Assembly (NCBI RefSeq): GCF_036711975.1
Contig: NC_091973.1
Location: 6,758,001-6,822,000 of the forward strand
DNA from: Onthophagus taurus
Taxonomy: Eukaryota; Arthropoda; Insecta; Coleoptera; Scarabaeidae
Direction of reading: 5' to 3'
Length of the DNA: 64,000 nucleotides
In this document: positions 46,135-56,869 of the stretch, piece by piece
How positions within the stretch are numbered: the first letter of the stretch is position 1
Layout of the letters: each line of letters opens with the position of its first letter
Position numbers and translations under genes: made by a program
The notes under the pieces: generated by a model
The model's input: only the letters and a program-made list of their open reading frames with translations
What the model was told of the DNA's origin: nothing
Databases searched by the model: none

Positions 46135-49100
46135 ATGGACGATATTAAGCTGCAGATAATTAAAAGCATATTAAGGTTTCTTCGTGATGAAATTGAACAT
46201 AGTACTCTTGATGCCGAGCAGAAAGAATCTTTGGACGTCGCCCGACAGTGTTTGGAATCAACATATGAGGTTGATGGAAATGATCTTGCATCTTTAGCAA
46301 ACGCAGATGATTTGAATTTGATGTTTAGAGCCAATTCAGAAGTTAGTGAAGATATTAGTATAATAGCAGAAGAACTTAAAGTGAAAGGAAACGATCAGAT
46401 GAAATTAGGTTTATATTCAGAAGCGCTGGATTTATATACAAAGTAACTTTAGTGTTTAAACTAATCAATATTGTTAGGTGATTAACTTAACTTTGTTTTT
46501 AGGGCTATCAATTTAAATCCTAGAAATCCTGTTTATTATTGTAATAGAGCAGCTGCTTACAGTCGATTAGAAAGGCATTGGGATGCTATTTCTGATTGTA
46601 AAGAGTCTATTAAATTATCTCGTTCGGCTAAAGCTTATGGAAGAATGGGGTAATTATTAATTATGAGCATATACAGGATGGTCATTAGACGTTTCTGGGG
46701 TTCTGGCCAAAATAAAAATTTGAGAATTCATATTTTAGTATTACCAATTACGTTCGCTTCGTCTAAAATATTTTCAGATTTCTAGCACTTCCGGTTATAC
46801 CGGAAGTCGCCACCTACTTCATTTTTTTAAATGGAACACCCTGTATGTTTTTACATATTTGGATTTGTCTGTTTTGAAGGGTTATAAATAACTTTACTTT
46901 TTGCAATTTGATTCGGCCGTTCTCGAGTTATTCGAATTTTTCTAGAAAAATCTGCTCCAGCGGACATTTGTTCAAAAAATCATAGAACACTGGTTTTTTG
47001 AGATATCAATTTAGGACTCAGAACATGCTTAAACAACGTTATGGAGTATGTTTTGGTGCCGAGAACGGCTGTCTAGATCGTTTGGTCACTTTAGTATGAC
47101 GCGTTAACTTTTCGAAATTTCGAAGCACCATAACTTAATTTTTTTAAATGGCATCCCCCATATTTTATTACTTAGTCGTCTTCGGCGTCTCATTTTACAT
47201 CTTTTATACTCCATATGTCCTATGCCTAACATTAATAATTTGAGAAATAATTAGGGTTTTTTGATTGATATCAATATTAACCTAGTGTGCTATGGAAAAC
47301 AAATGTTTAATGAATTATTAACAAACGTCAAAGTCTGATTTACGTTGTTTGATGCTTGTGAGTCTAAAACCGGTTAGAATGGATATTAATAACGTAAATA
47401 ATGTTTATACAAATGAAGAAATCCATGATTTATTTTTTGTGCACGAAAAGTGCGACAAAGTTCTTAGCAGAACTTGCAGAATGTTTAATGAAAATTATCC
47501 ATATTTACCTCCGACGAAAAAAGTTAAATTTAGAAGAATAGAAGCAAATTTTTTGCATTTAGGACGAATTAATTACGTGTTAAACCCAAAAATGTAGTAG
47601 ATAATGCAACGGAATTATTTCGAGCCCAGTCCCAACACCTCAATTCGAGCTGCCAAAGAAGATCTGGGAATTAAATTAAGAATTTCTTGATTTGTGTAAA
47701 TATTACTTTCGTTATTGTTATCGATTTTAACTCTTTTCAGTACTAATATTAAGGGACCTAACAGATAATTATTACCTCACATGCATCAAGTGACGTAAAC
47801 AAGTGAGTCTTTGACGAGAACTCATTGAGAAGGCTTGTTTTTCATGGCACCCTAATTATCTCCCAAACTATTAATGTTAGGTATGGGACATATGGGATAT
47901 AAAAGATGTAATGAGACACCGAAGACTACCAAGTAATAAAATATGGGGGGTGCCATTAAAAAAAATGAAGTTATGGTACTTCCAAATTTCGAAAAGTTAA
48001 CGTGCCATAGTAAAGTGACCAAACGTTCTAGACAGCCGTTCTCGGCACCAAAACATACTCCATCATGTTGCTTAAGCATGTTCTGAATCCTAAATTGATA
48101 TCCCAAAAATCGAGTGTTTTCTGATTTTTTGAACAAATTCGAATAACTCGAGAACGGCCGAATCAACGCGACTTCCGGTATAACCGGAAGTGTAAGAAAT
48201 CTGAAAATATTTTAGTCGAAGAGTTCGTAATTAATAATACTTAAGCCTGAATTCTTAAATTTTTATTTTCGCCAGAACCCCAGAAACGTATAATGACCGG
48301 TCTCGCTGAGACACCCTGTATATACTATCTCCTATATCGCTGACTGCCTATTTAAGCAATGAGAGGAGAGCATTTCCATCAAAGGCAGTTGGAATAGTAT
48401 ATTGTCTGTCTTTGTCATGCCTCCATGTCTCGAAAGCGCTTGCGCGAATCATAAATTTTCAAGAATTTGAAGTGTTTCGCGCGTATTTTATGCAGCTTTA
48501 AAATGCAATTATTACAGGGTGTCCCGTTAAGGGTACGGAACGGCTGTATCTCGACAACGGTAAGGCCTATAGGTTTGGGAAAAAAATTCTTATAAGCAAA
48601 GTGGGTAAGAGAAATAGCTGGTAATTATTTTGAAGTTCGTAATTCGACCGCTAGGGGGCGTAACTGCCACAGAGAAACATAAATTTCCGCTTTCTCAGAA
48701 AGTTAGACGATGAGCTATAACTTTGATAACATCATTTAGTAGCTTGGATAACACCGCATCGCTTTTGTTTTGCGATATTTCTCATATCTGTCATAATAAG
48801 AGAGGGGGAGGCCAATATGTTTTCAAATGTTTATATTTTAATATCTCCTGGACCATTTAACCGATTTGAATATTTTTGGTCTTGTTTGAAAGAGCATTTC
48901 ATGCTCTTTTAAAAGATATTTTCAGTAAGACCGTTTGCTTTAAAACAAGTAAGCTAGAGGGCGTTATCTGCAGCGATTACATATTTTTATAACAATAACA
49001 ATTAATTAATAACAATAGAATATTGTGACCATTTTCAAAAATCCAGTGGACTTAAATCTGGATTTCTCACTATTAAAAAACTCATTATGTCGTGGCATTT

Positions 49101-52100
49101 TCGTTGTCGAGCCAAAAAACTTATGATTTGATTTATCAAACGAGCAGCGTGTATCTAGCGCCCTCTACGAGCAATAACAAAACAAGTTTCAAATTCGTAT
49201 TTCTCATGGTCGAAAACATAAAACTACCAAATTTTATGTTAATAGTACAAAAATCTTCAAAATTATTAAGAAATTTCGAAATAAGAATTTAACTTTCAAC
49301 TCCCTGTGCCTCGAAAACCACTGACTTTTGTATAAGAGATGTTACGTTAAATCATCATATTTTGGTGTTTAGTATCTGCGGTATTCGGATTTCCCATTCT
49401 TTCTGACTCACCCTGTACACATGTAACCTATAATATACATAATTAAATGTTTAGATTTTAAGTTATGTTCATGTCAAACATTTATTTGGTGATTTATAAA
49501 CATCAAGGTCATCAGGTGCTATTAATTTTTAATACTACCGTCGAATAAGACAATAGCGTACTCGCCACGTGCTCACGCATGCCTCTTGAGTAAAAGGGGG
49601 CATGACAGAGACAGATATATATATATCTGCACTCTAGTCCTGACACTCTTTGGCTGCCGTAGTCAGCGATATAGGAGATAGTATATATATGATTATGAGT
49701 TTTCTACACGTGTGAAGTTGGCCATAGATTTTAAACTGAAAAAAATTCGTGATCGGGGTATTTAATCGATCTAATTTCAACGACATCGTGTTCATGATCG
49801 CCTCTTGTTACAAATTCGAAAAGAAAATTTTCCTAACCATGTCCTATAGTCCGGGAAAATCGTTTTTCTTCAAACTTTCGCAAAATTCGGCCTGTTCGGG
49901 GTTTCTAATCGATCTAATTTGAACGGCATCTTAAATCTATGGCCAACTTTACACGCGTGAGTTATCTTTATATTTTTATTAATTTATTTTTTTATTAGTG
50001 TTGCATATTCAAATATGCACATGTATAAGGAAGCTAAAGAAGCTTATGCAAAAGCTCACGAATTAGATCCGTCAAATGTGACATACGAGCAAAATTTGAA
50101 GTTAGCCGAAGAACTTTTAACGTCATCGAGCACATCATCTCGGAGTTCAACGGCGACGGCAGCTCCAGGTGCAGCGCCGGCGGGATTCCCGAACGTGTCA
50201 GGGTTGGACTTTAATAGCTTCATGAACAATCCCGCCCTTCTGAACATGGCGTCCCAAATGCTCAACGACCCGTCGTTTAGATATATGTACGTATACGTTT
50301 TTTAAGTTGTCTTTGTCACATTTCAAACGTGTTCGTTCAGGGTGTCTGGGATCATGTCGTCAGGACCAAATGACGAGGCAAACATAGACGCTTTTGTTAC
50401 AGTGTGAGTATCTGTTGATATTCGAAATTTTAGGTCTCGGGTTTTTAGTACTTTATTTTGTTGACGCCTTCAAATAAATTTTCAACTGAGGTAGTGTTTT
50501 TAATCTGAAAATGTTTGGAGCTGTCCCACATCATAGGGGTAGGGAATTTATTTGAAGACTTTGTACTAACCAATACAGGATGTCCCGTATCTTCCGCATC
50601 ATATGGTTGAAGGATACATTATTTTGAAGCAATTTTTCTAATAATATTTTTTCGTAATGTTTATAATAACCGCACGGGAACTGTTTATAGTCGTCCAATG
50701 AGTTATGAACGGTCCGCCGCGCCGTTCATAACTCGTTTCTCACGTGTACTCACCAATAGATTCGACACGGAAAGAGAAATAAATTTTTTCCGTGAATCAT
50801 TTCTGAAGTTGCCACATTATTGCGATATTTGAATAAAAATTAAATTAATAAGAAAGCTGATAAGATATGTCAACTTATTTGGATCCAAGATTTCAAGAAA
50901 ATTCCAAGATCCTTCAAGAAATTAATTGTATAGCGAATTTTGAAAATTATCGAAAATTTTATCAAAACTTCAAATATTGTTTTCTCAAAAACTAAAAGAG
51001 ATTTTTCAAAACGGCTTGTTGCATTAAAAAGAGGATACTTTAATTAATAATTGGTGGTATTTCCACAAGGATCCTTCAAGAAATTAAATTTATAGCGAAT
51101 TTTGAAAATTATCGCAACATCGAAAATTTTATCATAACCTCAAATATTGTTTTCTCAAAAACTAAAAGCTATTTTTTAAAATGGGTTGGTTCATTGGAAA
51201 GAGGACGCTTTTATTAACACTTTGGGAAATTTTGCATACTCATATTCCAAGAAGTGGATTTTATACGAATTTTTAAACTTAATCGGCCAAAATTGCAAAA
51301 TCGATTATTTCAAAAATTTATTTCTCAAGAACTAAAAGAGATTTTTCAAAACGGCTTGTTGCATTAAAAAGAGGATACTTTAATTAATAGTTGGTGATAT
51401 TTCCACAAGGATCCTTCAAGAAATGAAATTTATAGCGAATTTTGAAAATTATCGCAACATCGAAAATTTTATCAAAACTTCAAATATTGTTTTTTCAACA
51501 ACTAAAAGTTATTTTTCAAAACGTGTTGGTTCATTGGAAAGAGGACACTCTTATTAACTCTTTGGGAAATTTTCATACTCATATTCCAAGAAATGGATTT
51601 TATACGAATTTTTAAAACTTAATCGGCGAAAATTGCAAAATCGATTATTTCAAAAATTTATTTCTCAAGAACTAAAAGTGATTTTTCAAAACAGCTTGTT
51701 GCATTAAAAAGAGGATGCTTTAATTAATAATTGGTGATATTTCCACAAGGATCCTTCAAGAAATTAAATTTATAGCGAATTTTGAAAATTATCGCAACAT
51801 CGAAAATTTTATCAAAACTTCAAATATTGTTTTTTCAAAAACTAAAAGTTATTTTTCAAAACGTGTTGGTTCATTGGAAAGAGGACACTCTTATTAACAT
51901 TTTGGGAAATTTTCATACTCATATTCCAAGAAGTGGATTTTATACGAATTTTTAAAACTTAATCGGCGAAAATTGCAAAATCGATTATTTCAAAAATTTA
52001 TTTCTCAAGAACTAAAAGTGATTCTTCAAAATGGCTTGTTGCATTAAAAAGAGGATACTTTGATTAATAATTGGTGATATTTCCACAAGGATCTTTCAAG

Positions 52101-55100
52101 AAATTAAATTTATAGCGAATTTTCAAAACAATAAATAAAAGAAATTAATCGATCGTAATTGATAATATTAAATAATTATTCGTGAGACGATCTTTTTTAT
52201 AAAAACGAAACGTATAAACGTTTTATGGTTTCATTTATATTATTTCCTTAAGAAAGATAATTTGTAAGTAATTAACTTTTATTGTAAGGTTGTTATTTTT
52301 AGTTGCTTTTGTATTTTAGTTATACTCTGATGAAGATCGAAAAAAACGATCGAAATATTAGTACGAAATAAAATAGTTTCTTTTTATAAAAAAGATCGTC
52401 TCACGGATAATTATTTAATATTAATTTTCAAAACGTCAAATATTGTTTTTTTAAAAACTAAAAGTTATTTTGTGGGTATGGTGGAGTACTAAGTAATAGG
52501 TTTTTAATATGCGACCAAAGCCGAATATTTGGTAATTATCCTGTATCCGGCCGGATATCCGTTCCACCACTACCGTGCGGTGATTATAAACATTTCGAAA
52601 AATTGTTATTAGAAAACCGCTTCAGAATTATGTGTCCTTCAACCGTATAATGCTCTGATGCGGTAGATACGGGACACCTATACATAGAACAAAAAGTTTT
52701 AAACTGGAAATTTCCTTATTTTAATACCAAAAATGTGATATTAGTTTTATCTAGATCACCTATTTTCTTTTATTCAGTTTTTTCTTAATTAACCCATTAG
52801 TGCATGAAGTTATTCTTTTGATCAAAAACAACTTTTTTGTATTTTTATTTAATTTTATTATCTATTATATCAAAAAAGAATTTTTTTTTGGAAAAAAAAT
52901 ATTTTAGCCCTTAACTATGCGTAGAATACACTGTATCATATTTGCGTTAATAATACTTTAATATAACAGAAATACAATAATTTAAAAACGTAATTATTCA
53001 CAAAAAAGATGTTAAGGAATAACAAATATGTTTTAGTATTATTTAGTATGATAATATTCAACTAATAATATTACTTTATACATATGAAATTTGACTTTTT
53101 TGTACAATGATTACATCGTCGATTTGTCTTGGAGAATTGAATCAAAAGACCAATGTTATCATAACGGATTGTCAGCAATGGCTCAGATACAGAAGTTTTC
53201 ATATGATGACTTAGCTGAGTGCTATGTATCGCCGAAATGCCAGTAATGAAGAACAGTAACTAAGAGAAACATCACTTTCTGTATAGTGCAACAAATTCAT
53301 CTAAATTATCCACCCCACGCTTTCCTTTATTATAGCTTGTTACCATTCCAGGCTGCTCTATAACTCTATAAGACCTACTTTGTTTGCACCATGGTGAGAT
53401 TTTTCTGGAAAGTTTATAGCCATGGCAATCACTTTGTTATTTTTCCATTGAATAAGTAATACTTCATCACTTCTCATGAAAAATTAATGACCCAATGTCA
53501 CCAACTTGAACTGGTTCCATAAAATGTTACTAAAATCTCATTACAGCATCGGATGCTGTAAGGAGTCTCATTACAGCACCCGTTTGAGTACTATAATAGC
53601 TTTCATTACCGTCGCGAATTACAAAAAATAATTAAAAATAATCCAATGGATCTTCTGCTTGGTCATCTTCTTTGGAATGTTTTTTGGACAATGGAGTAGT
53701 ATCTTCACGCCAATTGCACTTCTTTTGATGATATTGACGTTTTTCTTCTCAAATGTGCAAGTGGTAGAATCTTCCATAACATCTTCCACCAAAACCATAC
53801 AAATTGCCGTTTTTTTTTATAATATGACGTTTGATAAATAAATAAAATATAATTTTGACGCCCCTTTTGAGGGACACTGCACTAATGGGTTAAGTCGGAT
53901 TATGTGGTTGTTTTTAATAAACACAGTTATTTTGTTTAATTGTGATGTTGCTTTCGCTAGTGTTAATGCTTAGTTAAGCAAAATTTGGTCTCTAATGATC
54001 GATAAGCTTTTCTAAATTAGTTTTTGGCACTTATAGATGTTTGAAGTAATAAAATTTTTAAGTAATTTTTGTTATGGCTCATATTTATTGTCTACATATC
54101 AGAAAAAAAAAACTTTTTTCATGTTTATTGATTATATTCATTACTTCAAAGACATCATGTTGATGAGTAATTAGAAGTTTTAATAGAATAATAAATTTTT
54201 AATAGAATAATAATAGATGTTTAATATCTGAGTTAATAATAATTTTTAACTATAACATATTATTATTGTTTCTGGCGATTTACTTACATTTGCATGTATC
54301 ATATGTTTAATAAAATAAAAATCAGATTTAAGTTGCTCATATCACAGAACACAGAATGGCTTTGGACTATAACTCTTATTCAATTAATAATACACTTAAA
54401 AGACTAATTTCTAGTGATGGAACGGATAGTGATTTTGCGAAAAGCCCGATACCACCAGATATTCGGCATCCCCTTCGGCCATTATGGTTATAATTTTTGG
54501 TGCAACATCGAAAATTTTATCAATATTTCAAATATTGTTTTCTCAAAAACTAAAAGTTATTTTTCAAAACGGGTTGGTTCATTGGAAAGAAAACACTCTT
54601 ATTAACACTTTGGGAAATTTTCATACTCATATTCCAAGAAGTGGATTTTATACAAATTTTTAAAACTTAATCGGCGAAAATTGCAAAATCGATTATTTCA
54701 AAAATTCATTTCTCAAGAACTAAAAGTGATTCTTCAAAACGGCTTTTTGCATTAAAAAGAGGATACTTTAATTAATAATTGGTGATATTTACACAAGGAT
54801 CCTTCAAGAAATTAAATTTATAGCGAATTTTGAAAATTATCGCAACATCGAAAATTTTATCAAAACTTCAAATATTATTTTTTCAAAAACTAAAAGTTAT
54901 TTTTCAAAACGGGTTGGTTCATTGGAAAGAGGATACTCTTATTAATACTTTGGGAAATTTTCATACTCATATTCCAAGAAGTGGATTTTATACGAATTTT
55001 TAAAACTTAATCGGCGAAAATTGCAAAATCGATTATTTCAAAAATTTATTTCTCAAGAACTAAAAGTGATTTTTCAAAACGGTTTTTGGCATTAAAAAGA

Positions 55101-56734
55101 GGATACTTTAATTAATAATTGGTGATATTTCCACAAGGATCCTTCAAGAAATTAAATTTATAGCGAATTTTGAAAATTATCGCAACATCGAAAATTTTAT
55201 CAAAACTTCAAATATTGTTTTCTCAAAAACTAAAAGTTATTTTTCAAAACGGGTTAGTTCATTGGAAAGAAGACACTCTTATTAACACTTTGGGAAATTT
55301 TTATACTCATATTCCAAGAAGTGTATTTTATACGAATTTTTAAAACTGAATCGGCGAAAATATGCAAAATACGAAAAAATTGTCGATTATTTCAAAAACT
55401 TATTTCTCAAAAACTAAAAGAGATTTTGCAAAACGGCTTGATGCATTAAAAAGAGGATACTTTAATTAATAATTGGTGATATTTCCACAAGGATCCTTCA
55501 AGAAATAAAATTTATAGCGAATTTTGAAAATTATCGCAACATTGAAAATTTTATCAAAATTGTTTTCTCAAAAACTAAAAGTTATTTTTCAAAACGGGTT
55601 GTGCATCGGAAAGAGGACACTTTGGGAAATTTTTGTTGAAATGTTATATTTTATCATAAAGCAATCCCAATCAAGAGTGCATTAATATTTTATGAGTAGT
55701 TGTATATAATATAAAACAAGTGAATATTGTTATTATTAATTGTCAATATATAAAGATAATAAAAAGGTTTGTTAAACTGTTAAAACATATCACTCATAAT
55801 TTTAATAGGTTACGATCAAAATTTCACAAAGGAAGTATATAAAAGATATTCTACAGCGATTTGGTATGGAGAACTCAAAACCAGTCAGTACACCAATGGA
55901 CCCAAATGCAAAATTACAAAAACCTGAAGTAAAAAACGAAGAAATAATGAAAAAGTATCCATATCAAAGTCTGATCGGAAGTTTAATGTATGCATCAATT
56001 GGTACAAGACCAGATATTACATTTGGCGTTAACTTCTTATTTGTGTTAAATTGACTTAACACAAATTGCAATGAGAGTCATTGGATTACCGCAAAAAGAG
56101 TGTAAAGGTATTTAAAAGGAACAATAAATTTGGAACTAACCTATAGAACTTCAGGGAAAGAAAATAAATAAATAATGGAATGTTATACAGATGCAGATTG
56201 GGGATCATCTATAGATGATCGGCGCTCCTATACTGGTTATCTGTTTAAAATGGCAAATGCAGAAATCTCGTGGGAAACTAAAAAACAAAGGACCGTTGCT
56301 TTATCAAGCACAAAAGCCTTTAATTAATAATTGGTGATATTTGGAGTACTAAGATATATTGTTGGATATCTGGCCAAAGCCGGATATTTGGTAACTAACC
56401 ACTACTAATTTCTATTCTGTATTCTGTGGTAGTATGCTTTACGCATTTTTTTACAGCACTCTAGATTATTAAAAAAAAATATTTCATTTATTTCTCATAC
56501 AACATTTTTTCTAGTACTTTTTAATATGATTATGCATAAACTTAATATAGTTCTTTACAAACGTAATTATAATTGTTTGTTGATATTTTCAGAGGTCAAC
56601 AATTAGCTCAGCAAATGCAAACTGCTTATCCGAATTTAATGGAGACATTAAGATCCAGCATGGGTGGAAATCGAGGTCCAGAAGACGACCAACAGAACCA
56701 AGATCCTCCGAATCCTCCGTCGACTGGCAATTAA
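46135..56734 (+). CDS. Sgt: Small glutamine-rich TPR co-chaperone SGT (SGTA homologue)
   Basis: Exons: 46135-46442, 46503-46649, 49999-50286, 50341-50403 and 56593-56734. They join in frame to 315 residues (human SGTA has 313). Residues 1-75 (MDDIKLQIIKSILRFLRDEI) are the SGTA homodimerisation domain that binds the GET/TRC Ubl proteins. Three TPRs follow: ELKVKGNDQMKLGLYSEALD, VYYCNRAAAYSRLERHWDAI and AYGRMGVAYSNMHMYKEAKE. They carry the Lys/Asn/Arg positions that clamp the EEVD tails of HSP70 and HSP90. The C-terminus (LNMASQMLNDPSF, GQQLAQQMQTAYPNLMETLR) is the Met/Gln-rich client-binding region with an NPxF-like stretch. The protein acts in the cytosol in triage and delivery of tail-anchored and mislocalised membrane proteins. 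Introns 3 (3.3 kb) and 4 (6.2 kb) are filled with transposons and satellite. A polyadenylation signal AATAAA lies at 56835. Confidence 0.95.
46671..48320. mobile_element. Foldback DNA transposon with ~0.5-kb inverted arms in SGT intron 3
   Basis: The left arm (ATACAGGATGGTCATTAGAC from 46671, to about 47270) is inverted at about 47850-48320 (ending ACACCCTGTAT). Shared text includes CTTCCGGTTATACCGGAAGT, GTGCCGAGAACGGCTGTCTA and CCATATTTTATTACTT. The loop holds an 82-codon ORF (47349-47597; TNEEIHDLFFVHEKCDKVLS, CRMFNENYP). It resembles the DUF4817 helix-turn-helix of insect transposases, so the element probably derives from the same group as the fragment at 5060-5398. Confidence 0.75.
48321..49685. 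mobile_element. DNA transposon with 25-bp perfect inverted ends
   Basis: TATACTATCTCCTATATCGC plus TGACT at 48321-48345 is the exact reverse complement of 49661-49685. It abuts the foldback element on its left with only a TA between. No transposase ORF remains. A second element (48513-49417) is nested inside. Confidence 0.7.
48513..49417. mobile_element. Nested non-autonomous element with TACAGGGTG ends
   Basis: Begins TACAGGGTGTCCCGTTAAGG and ends TGACTCACCCTGTA, a short inverted terminus common among insect DNA transposons. The interior is non-coding and mentions CTAGGGGGCG/CTAGAGGGCG twice in the style of these elements. It is inserted in the larger 48321-49685 element. Confidence 0.5.
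49706..49957. mobile_element. Foldback MITE with ~27-bp inverted ends next to SGT exon 3
   Basis: ACACGTGTGAAGTTGGCCAT plus AGATTTTAA at the left (49706-49734) pairs with TTAAATCTATGGCCAACTTT plus ACACGCGT at the right (49931-49958). The interior has two related segments with AATCGATCTAATTT. It lies 41 bp before exon 3, close to the branch-point region. Confidence 0.7.
50404..50572. other. SGT intron 4, unique 5' part
   Basis: Short unique intronic sequence after the GTGAGT donor of exon 4. Nothing else is recognised before the transposon end at 50573. Confidence 0.4.
50890..52130. repeat. ~353-bp satellite in SGT intron 4 (inverted relative to the scramblase B copy)
   Basis: TTTCCACAAGGATCCTTCAA recurs near 51060, 51408 and 51740, and GGTTGGTTCATTGGAAAGAG alternates with it. 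These are reverse complements of the constant parts at 19060-21018. A small tail of the same satellite follows the MITE at 52425-52465. Confidence 0.9.
52164..52422. mobile_element. MITE with ~40-bp inverted ends inserted in the satellite
   Basis: AATATTAAATAATTATTCGT plus GAGACGATCTTTTTTATAAA from 52164 is inverted (one mismatch) ending at 52422. The satellite continues on both sides. The interior holds a second small hairpin (GATCGAAAAAAACGATC). Confidence 0.8.
52793..53889 (-). mobile_element. Degenerate piggyBac element with TTAA target duplications
   Basis: CCCATTAGTGCA at 52793-52804 and TGCACTAATGGG at 53878-53889 are perfect 12-bp inverted ends. Both are flanked by TTAA (52789-52792 and 53890-53893), the hallmark of piggyBac insertion. 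The minus strand retains degraded pieces such as EVLLIQWKNNKVIAMAINF and KRKRGVDNLDEFVALYRK. These correspond to the C-terminal DDE region (VKWKDNK... and GGVDLLDxxxxxYR). Many stops and deletions show it is inactive. Confidence 0.85.
53894..54499. other. Unique AT-rich intronic DNA
   Basis: No ORF of note and no repeat that I can place. A 44-codon reading frame at about 54357 (MALDYNSYSINNTLKRLIS) has a vaguely transposon-like look but no clear family. Confidence 0.35.
54500..55635. repeat. ~353-bp satellite, third block
   Basis: About three units of the same family and orientation as 50890-52130 (CATTGGAAAGAGGACACTCT, TTTCCACAAGGATCCTTCAA). It ends in the satellite phrase TTTGGGAAATTTT, where a copia-type sequence begins. 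Confidence 0.9.
55636..56320 (+). mobile_element. Copia-type LTR retrotransposon relic
   Basis: Frames from about 55830 encode YIKDILQRFGMENSKPVSTP, then YPYQSLIGSLMYASIGTRPD plus ITFGVN, which is the RT C-terminus of Ty1/copia elements. RNase H pieces follow at 56185-56315: YTDADWGSSIDDRRSYTGYL, ISWETKKQRTVALSSTKA. The preceding 180 bp starts TGTTGAAATGTTATATTTTA and may be LTR remnant. Frameshifts inactivate it. It is inserted in the satellite block: satellite-like TTTAATTAATAATTGGTGAT resumes at about 56319. Confidence 0.8.
56321..56592. other. SGT intron 4, 3' end
   Basis: Starts with a small satellite piece. It then has text similar to 52480-52560 (GGAGTACTAAG, GGCCAAAGCCGGATATTTGG), so both flank the same kind of repeat block. 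Unique sequence follows up to the acceptor TTTTCAG at 56586-56592. Confidence 0.4.
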
Positions 56735-56834
56735 ATAATGTTAAATGTAAAAGAACTTATAAAATTTGTTTGGTAAATGTTTTTTTTTGTATCTTTAATT
56801 TTTTGTAGCGCTATAAGCGTAATATAAATGGAGT

Positions 56835-56840
56835 AATAAA
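56835..56840 (+). terminator. Sgt: SGT polyadenylation signal AATAAA
   Basis: The hexamer lies 101 bases after the stop codon and is followed by a short TG/T-rich stretch. This is the expected placement. Confidence 0.6.
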
Positions 56841-56869
56841 TTGTGACAACTACTTTCAGATGGCTATTT

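Larger units (their letters stand above)
50573..52685. mobile_element. DNA element with ~58-bp inverted ends carrying the ~353-bp satellite
   Basis: The left end ATACAGGATGTCCCGTATCT with CCGCATC and GGTTGAAGGA (50573-50630) is inverted at about 52619-52685 (GTCCTTCAACCGTATAATGC ... ATACGGGACACC). A second inner pair (AACCGCACGGGAACTGTTTA near 50670 and CCGTGCGGTGATTATAAAC near 52573) supports this. The cargo is the satellite of 50890-52130. A strip next to the satellite (AGCTGATAAGATATGTCAAC) also borders the same satellite in the scramblase B intron. Confidence 0.7.
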
